Shown here: positions 58,859 to 64,000 of the stretch, piece by piece
How positions within the stretch are numbered: the stretch's first letter is position 1
How the letters are laid out: every line of letters begins with the position of its first letter
NCBI GenBank assembly: GCA_037102815.1
Contig: BTPP01000008.1
Span: 310,001 to 374,000, forward strand
From: Neurospora intermedia
Taxonomy: Eukaryota; Ascomycota; Sordariomycetes; Sordariales; Sordariaceae
Direction: 5' to 3'
DNA: 64,000 bases
Translations under genes and position numbers: made by a program
Notes under the pieces: generated by a model
What the model saw: the letters and a program-made list of their open reading frames with translations, nothing else
What the model was told of the DNA's origin: nothing
Databases searched by the model: none

Positions 58859-60577
58859 TCAGTTCTTTGCCGACCAGACCTTCCTGCCATCGAACCATGT
58901 CTCCAAAACCTTTGCCTCCTTCAGCTTCTCCTTCTCCCAATCCATGTCCACAATGGTGAAGTCGGCCTTCATCCCCTTCTCCAGTCTTCCTATCCTGTTC
59001 TCATCACGGCAGCTATACGCCACGCCCTGGGACGCCGCAGCGACCGCCTCACACACGCCTAGAGCAAAGTGCGGGTTGACCGTGGTCTGGTAGTCGGGCT
59101 CCCGATACGATCTCCTCGTCGCTCCAACGTACACATTAGGCAGCGGAGCATGCGGTGCCGTGGGCGCATCGCTTCCCAACGCCAACGGCGCCCCATGATC
59201 CGCAAATTCGCGATACGCAAAAGCCCTTCCACACCTGTGCGCTCCCAACAACTTGGGCCAAGCCCTCAGGATCGCCGGGTCCGCATGCACCGGCTGAATC
59301 GACGCCGTGATGCCCGCCTTGCCCAGCCTCTCGGCGTCTCGCTCGCTCGACAGCTCCAAGTGCTCCACGCGCGGTCTCCTCTCCGGGCTCGCGTGCGCAA
59401 TCAACACGTCCAAAACCGTCTTGATGGTCTCATCCCCAATCGCATGCAACGCCACCTGTAATCCCGCCTCATCCGCCCTCTTGACCACGGGCTCCAGCTG
59501 CTCCGCCGTCCAAAGCGGCACCTCCCTATGCCCATTATGCTCGTAGGGCTCCGACAGGCCAGCCGTGCATCCATCGATGATGCCATCACAAATGATTTTC
59601 ACCCCGACAATCCTGCAATCCGGCGTCGTCTCGCTGTTGAACTGCCTCGCAAGCTCAATCGCCCTCTCCACCTGCCTCACATTTTCCTCGTCATTATTTC
59701 CCGGCTTCACCAACCAATACGCCGCAATCCTCAACGGAATGCCTTCCTTGCCGCCGTTCTCCTCCTCCGAAGACGACGACGACCGTCTTCTTAGTTCCTG
59801 CAACGCATCCCACGCCCCTTCGTCCATGGCCATGTCGATCGCCCCCGTGTACCCCACGGAATGGTACGCTTCCACCGCGGCCTGTATAGCAGCCATCCTC
59901 TCCTCCACCGTCGCCACCCGCGCCAGGTACGGCCATACATAGTTGATGTTGGCCGCCTCGTTGAACACGCCCGTCACTTTGCCGTCGGCATCCCGCTCAA
60001 TCGTCCCGCCAGGAACATCCTGCCATTCTTGGGCGCCCAAGTCACGGATGCCGGCCGTGTTGCACCAAGCCGAGTGTAGGTCCTTGGTGTCCACCAGGAT
60101 CGGTCGGTCTTTTCCGTCCATGTCGAGCCCGTCCAGGTCTTTGGCTGTCACTCCGTCGGGAGTCATGGAGTGCATCCACCCGCGACACAAGATCCGGGGA
60201 ACGTCGGGGTGGGAGGCGGCGTAGGAGCGGATGGTGGATCGGATGTCGGCAAGAGATTTGCAGGGACCCAGGTCGAGTTTGGTGAGGGATTGGCCCATGA
60301 TCATTAGGTGCATGTGGCCGTCGATGAAACCGGGGAGGAGGGAGTGGCCGGCTAGGTCGATGGTTTCTACTACTTCTTCCTCCTCCCCGGAGGATGAGGA
60401 GGAGAGAAGGGCGGTGGTGATGGGTTCATCTTGGGGAGAGCCGACGTGGAGGATGGTGTCGTTGCGGATGAGAAGGCAGGAGGCGAAGGAAGGGGGCGTG
60501 TGGAGGCCGGCGTTTTGGCCGGGGCGGACGGGCGAGAGGAAGATGCGGCCGTTGGTGAAGAGGATTGTTTTGGCCAT
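58859..60577 (-). CDS. Amidohydrolase, YtcJ-like (amidohydrolase 3 family)
   Basis: A single exon of 572 residues. A beta-sandwich start (TILFTNGRIFLSP) leads to the metal-binding HxH in GFIDGHMHL (residues 84-91). Further motifs are SAWCNTAGIRDLG, the metal-site histidine in VALHAIGDE, the histidine of PRVEHLEL, and the catalytic aspartate in LGSDAPTAPHAPLPN. The C-terminal ADFTIVD segment returns to the sandwich. Bacterial YtcJ and fungal relatives are metal-dependent hydrolases of amide-like bonds whose natural substrates are mostly unknown. No signal peptide is visible, so the product is probably cytosolic. An acidic and Ser-rich insert near 59-70 (SSSSSGEEEE) and another near 275 are lineage-specific loops. 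It is convergent with the oxygenase gene, with 72 bp between the stops. Confidence 0.92.
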   Translation of the reverse strand: MAKTILFTNGRIFLSPVRPGQNAGLHTPPSFASCLLIRNDTILHVGSPQDEPITTALLSSSSSGEEEEVVETIDLAGHSLLPGFIDGHMHLMIMGQSLTKLDLGPCKSLADIRSTIRSYAASHPDVPRILCRGWMHSMTPDGVTAKDLDGLDMDGKDRPILVDTKDLHSAWCNTAGIRDLGAQEWQDVPGGTIERDADGKVTGVFNEAANINYVWPYLARVATVEERMAAIQAAVEAYHSVGYTGAIDMAMDEGAWDALQELRRRSSSSSEEENGGKEGIPLRIAAYWLVKPGNNDEENVRQVERAIELARQFNSETTPDCRIVGVKIICDGIIDGCTAGLSEPYEHNGHREVPLWTAEQLEPVVKRADEAGLQVALHAIGDETIKTVLDVLIAHASPERRPRVEHLELSSERDAERLGKAGITASIQPVHADPAILRAWPKLLGAHRCGRAFAYREFADHGAPLALGSDAPTAPHAPLPNVYVGATRRSYREPDYQTTVNPHFALGVCEAVAAASQGVAYSCRDENRIGRLEKGMKADFTIVDMDWEKEKLKEAKVLETWFDGRKVWSAKN

Positions 60578-62635
60578 CTTAGTTTTTGTAGCGTTGACCT
60601 CTAGATCGGTATGACTTAAGGAATTGGAAAGTTAGTTGTGGCCTGACCAGTTAATGTCTCAAAGTTGTAGTGTGAAGCTCTGCAGGGTTGCTATGCGTGT
60701 AGTGAAAATAAGGGTCTCGATGCGGAGATGACTCGGATCAGATAAGATTATCAGCGCACCAGCGGCAACCGTTAGTCGGGGTTTGTGTGGTTCTGGAGCG
60801 ATCACCGGTCCGGTTTTAGGCCGTGATTGCGGAGTAAAAGTCATGGCAAGTCGGCATACGGCTTGACCCAAAACTTGTGGCAATCGTTGGCAGACGAGAT
60901 CAGTGATTGTACTCGTCAGGTCGCCCGCTAGTCAGAGGGTCGGTTTTGAAGACCTGACGAGTACGATTCGAAGCATCGAGTCGGGTGGACATCTCGAGGT
61001 GGTTTAAACCAGCATTTTCATGACTGCTTTTCCGACGTCTATAAGTTGACCATCGTAACCTCGAAAACGTTCGCAAAAATACATCTGTTTTGGAACTCGG
61101 CTATTTAAACCTTGCTCTATCCTCATCTTCTTGTAGCTCGTCAGGAGTATAACCACTCATGAACAACGAACGCCATATCAATGCGTAGAGACGAGAAGAC
61201 TGAAATCTCACCACAGGTGGACTGTAGAGCCTCTCAATCTTCATCATTCCAATCGTTATACCCATCCCAAGCCAAAATAGCTTTACCGGCTTCATCCCTT
61301 GGCCCGTCCAAGTTGCTTCAACGTTTCTGGATATGATCGTGTTTACATACAAAAGGTGTCATTCGGCACAGCGTCGCCCGAGTGGTCGCTTTTACCCCGA
61401 CTTTGAACGGGATGAATGGAACTTTGTGCGGGGCGACGGGAACAGTTGGGGTATCATGCCACCTCCTTGCAAGAAAGCCAGGAACCGAAGTCAGGAATGG
61501 CCTCTCGCCGGTAATCTTGGCATGACATCGAATCCATATCACTTCATTGAACCCGTAGTATTCCGCTGTCATTAAATCTATATGATGTTGACATTGTGGA
61601 GAGTACATTCAACTGCCCGACCATTACAAGTTCCCCAAAGATGGAAGTGGAAATCAGAAACGAACCGCACAACGAAGGACGGCCCGGATGATAGAACAGG
61701 AACTGAACAAGTGGAAAGCGTGGGGGATGTCCCCAAGCCCAGACCCCAAGTCCCCCAAGACTGGACTCCACAGGGCGCTATCTCCCGGTACGCCAGGGCC
61801 ATCCCCGCTGAAGCAGGAAACCCCACCGCTTCCCCGCCAAGCATCTGGAGATGGTAACTGGAAAGGGAAGGTGTGTCCGGCCTTATCCCAACGGCGCTGC
61901 ACCTGTTCTTCTGCTTTCTTTTTTTTTTTTCTTCCAGCCACGCCAACCTCTTTTCTTCACCGAGAGCATGAAACAGACAAGGAAGGTTTTGGATCAAGCA
62001 GGGGAAAGATCTTCTTTTTGCTTTTTTCTGTCGGCTCGCTTGTCTTAAGTTCCAGACTTTGTTCACATACTCTTATGTAAACCAATACTACCTCTCGTCG
62101 GCGATACGGATGCCACTCCTGGACCCCAAAATCCGGGGTAATCGCGGCTCTATTCTCTGACTACGGATTTGATCCGCCCACTGCTATCTTCAATGGATCC
62201 GACTTCAACACCAAAAAACTGAACCGGGCTTGACTCATATGGCTTCTTGGCTGATAGACGTCCAAAATATCCCAGCTCATGGATACATGCGCTTATCGCC
62301 GGCCACTCGGTGCCCCTGATCGGGTGTGACATTCCTACACTAGCGGCATGGCTGCCATGGACTCAGACAACGGATTGGGGCATGTTCTGCAAAGAAACCC
62401 TGCTGATCTTATCTCCAAAATACTACCATAAGAACGCCGCTGACCTCGATACACAAGTCCGCATCAAAGACTTTGTCCTCCTTCCTCTCCTCTCCTGGGT
62501 GTCGTTGGTCTTCTACACCTCGGGCCTCGTCTGATTGCTACATCAAAGACAACCATCACCAACGCAATCCCGTCAGCATTTGGCTCATCTCGAAATCCAG
62601 CTCCTGTGCCTCCAGAGGGTTCTAATCCGGTCGCC
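60578..62635. other. Divergent promoter region between amidohydrolase and permease
   Basis: 2.06 kb without a supported gene. Several overlapping open frames of 60-160 codons occur at 61100-62080 on both strands, but none shows a domain or coherent splice signals. A run of 11-12 T is near 61919. Confidence 0.55.
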
Positions 62636-64000
62636 ATGTCCAAGTACGGCGATGGAAACTTCGCCGAGAAGCAGGGCGGCGGCGAGGCCCTGGATGTGGC
62701 TTATTCTCACAACCAAGGCCAGGTCATGGACGGTACAATCTCTCTGGACGCCAACCATCAATTGCAAAGAGGTCTCAAGAGTCGGCACATTCAATTCCTG
62801 GCTTTGGGAGGAGCGTACGTTGCAATTTCTTCCCTGCGGACTACCACAACCCCAATGTTTCCCTTGACTTATCCGCTAATGGTGCTCTTCACAGTATCGG
62901 AACGGGTCTCTTCGTCGGTTCGGGCGGTATCTTGGCCACCGTCGGCCCAGCGCCGCTATGGCTGGCCTACCTATCCATGATGCTTCTTGTCTGGATCGTC
63001 ATGAACTGTATCGGCGAAATGTGCACATACCTTCCTCTTAGAGGAATCACACTGCCCTACTTCACCGAGCGTTTCGTCGATGCCAGCCTAGGGTTTGCCG
63101 CTGGCTGGAATTATTGGTGAGTTTTCGAGATCAAGGGAACGAAATGCTCAGTCCAACTGACGCGATGGATCCTAGGTATGCGTACGCCATCCTCGTCGCC
63201 GCCGAAGCGTCCGCAGGCGCCATCCTCCTCAACTACTGGGACACACCAGTTCCCACGTGGGCCTGGATCACCATCATCCTGGTTGTCAACCTGGTCTTGA
63301 ATATCATCGCGGTCGAGGTCTTTGGTGAGGCCGAGTTCTGGTTTGCCAGCATCAAGTTCATCACCATCATGGGGCTCATCATTGTTGGCCTTGTCATCAT
63401 GCTGGGAGGCGGGCCAAACCACGATCGGTTAGGGTTCCACTATTGGAACGATCCGGGAGCGTTCAAGGAGTACCTCGCACCTGGTGCCACTGGCAGGTTT
63501 GCTGCGTATTGGACGGCATTCATCCGCGCCGGATTCAGCTTCATCACCTCCCCCGAACTCATCGGTCTCGCTGCTGGTGAGACTGTCGCACCGAGACGCA
63601 ACATTCCCAAGGCCGCCCGCCGTTTCTTGGGTCGTCTGGCTGTCTTTTATGGAATCAGCTCCTTGATCGTAGGCTGCATTGTTCCCTCGGATAACAAGAA
63701 CCTGCTTTCCGGCACCTCGGACGCCAGCGCCAGTCCTTGGGTTATAGGTATTCAGCTCGCCGGTATCGGTGGCCTGAACCATGTTATCAACGCTGCCATC
63801 TTGACCTCTGCTTGGTCCGCTGGTAACGCATTCTTGTACTCAGGATCCCGTATCCTGTATTCTCTGGCCCAAAACGGCCAAGCACCCGCCATTTTCACGA
63901 GAACCACCAGGCGTGGTGTCCCATATACCGCCGTCTTGATGACCTGGGCATTCTCTCTGCTTGCCTACCTGAACGTATCCAACAACGGCGCTCAGGTGTT
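62636..64000 (+). CDS. Amino-acid permease (YAT/APC family), N-terminal part
   Basis: Three exons are visible: 62636-62814, 62895-63116, and 63176 to the window end. The introns have donors GTACGT and GTGAGT; the second has a CTGAC branch. Phases agree for 408 residues. The start MSKYGDGNFAEKQ is the only ATG in frame near the fold. A charged cytosolic N-terminus (QLQRGLKSRHIQFLALGGA) leads into IGTGLFVGSGG, the substrate-binding unwound helix signature of fungal amino-acid permeases. About nine hydrophobic segments follow within the window. FSFITSPELIGLAAGET matches the family's conserved TM6 region, and ILTSAWSAGNAFLYSGSRILY matches TM8. It is a likely plasma-membrane proton symporter for amino acids; specificity cannot be told. 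Confidence 0.94.

Noticed and set aside
61101-62080. Cluster of overlapping open frames on both strands
   Set aside because: No domain or coherent intron structure; typical chance frames in GC-balanced intergenic DNA.
1-64000. tRNA, 5S rRNA or CRISPR arrays
   Set aside because: I looked for tRNA B-box-like and repeat-spacer patterns and saw none convincing. A covariance-model scan would be needed to exclude a tRNA gene.

Overview
The window is filamentous-fungal nuclear DNA, almost certainly Neurospora (Sordariales). The strongest evidence is the cyclophilin gene at 16177-17278. It carries the mitochondrial presequence and the internal second start known from N. crassa csr-1, and as I recall that presequence it matches residue for residue. 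Short introns (mostly 55-95 bp) with GTRAGT-like donors and CTRAC branch sites, TAGG/CCTA microsatellites between genes, and a long AT-rich block typical of repeat-induced point mutation (RIP) agree with this.

Left arm (1-27.9 kb), gene-dense and GC-balanced: start of a cytochrome P450 (minus, cut by the window edge); a 1093-residue Zn2Cys6 transcription factor (minus); a secreted Kre9/Knh1-like wall protein (minus); an MFS transporter (plus); RNA polymerase III subunit RPC6/RPC34 (plus), convergent with cyclophilin csr-1 (minus); an Ent3-type epsin (plus), divergent from csr-1; a four-pass membrane protein with a long tail interrupted by an in-frame TAG (plus); a small two-pass membrane ORF (minus); and a SWIM+RING zinc-finger protein (minus).

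Middle (about 28.1-57.2 kb): a 29-kb AT-rich island. CA and TG dinucleotides are scarce, TA is abundant, and only four open frames of 60 codons or more occur, none of them a real gene. It contains a heavily broken 11.4-kb Ty3/Gypsy-type LTR element with both LTRs (about 30148-41584), a broken LINE on the minus strand (about 53320 down to 48200) whose 5' end is nearly unmutated, and several stop-poor degraded stretches I could not assign. The two edges carry a matching 12-bp sequence in inverted orientation, which raises the possibility that the whole block entered as one unit.

Right arm (57.3-64 kb), normal gene space: a prolyl-4-hydroxylase-like 2OG-Fe(II) oxygenase (plus), a YtcJ-type amidohydrolase (minus), and the first 408 residues of an amino-acid permease (plus, cut by the window end). 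The genes are ordinary single transcription units. I see no operon-like grouping and no clear secondary-metabolite cluster. The points most worth a second look are the structure and edges of the island, the mirror-image mutation gradient in the two LTRs, the unmutated LINE 5' end, and the interrupted four-pass membrane gene.
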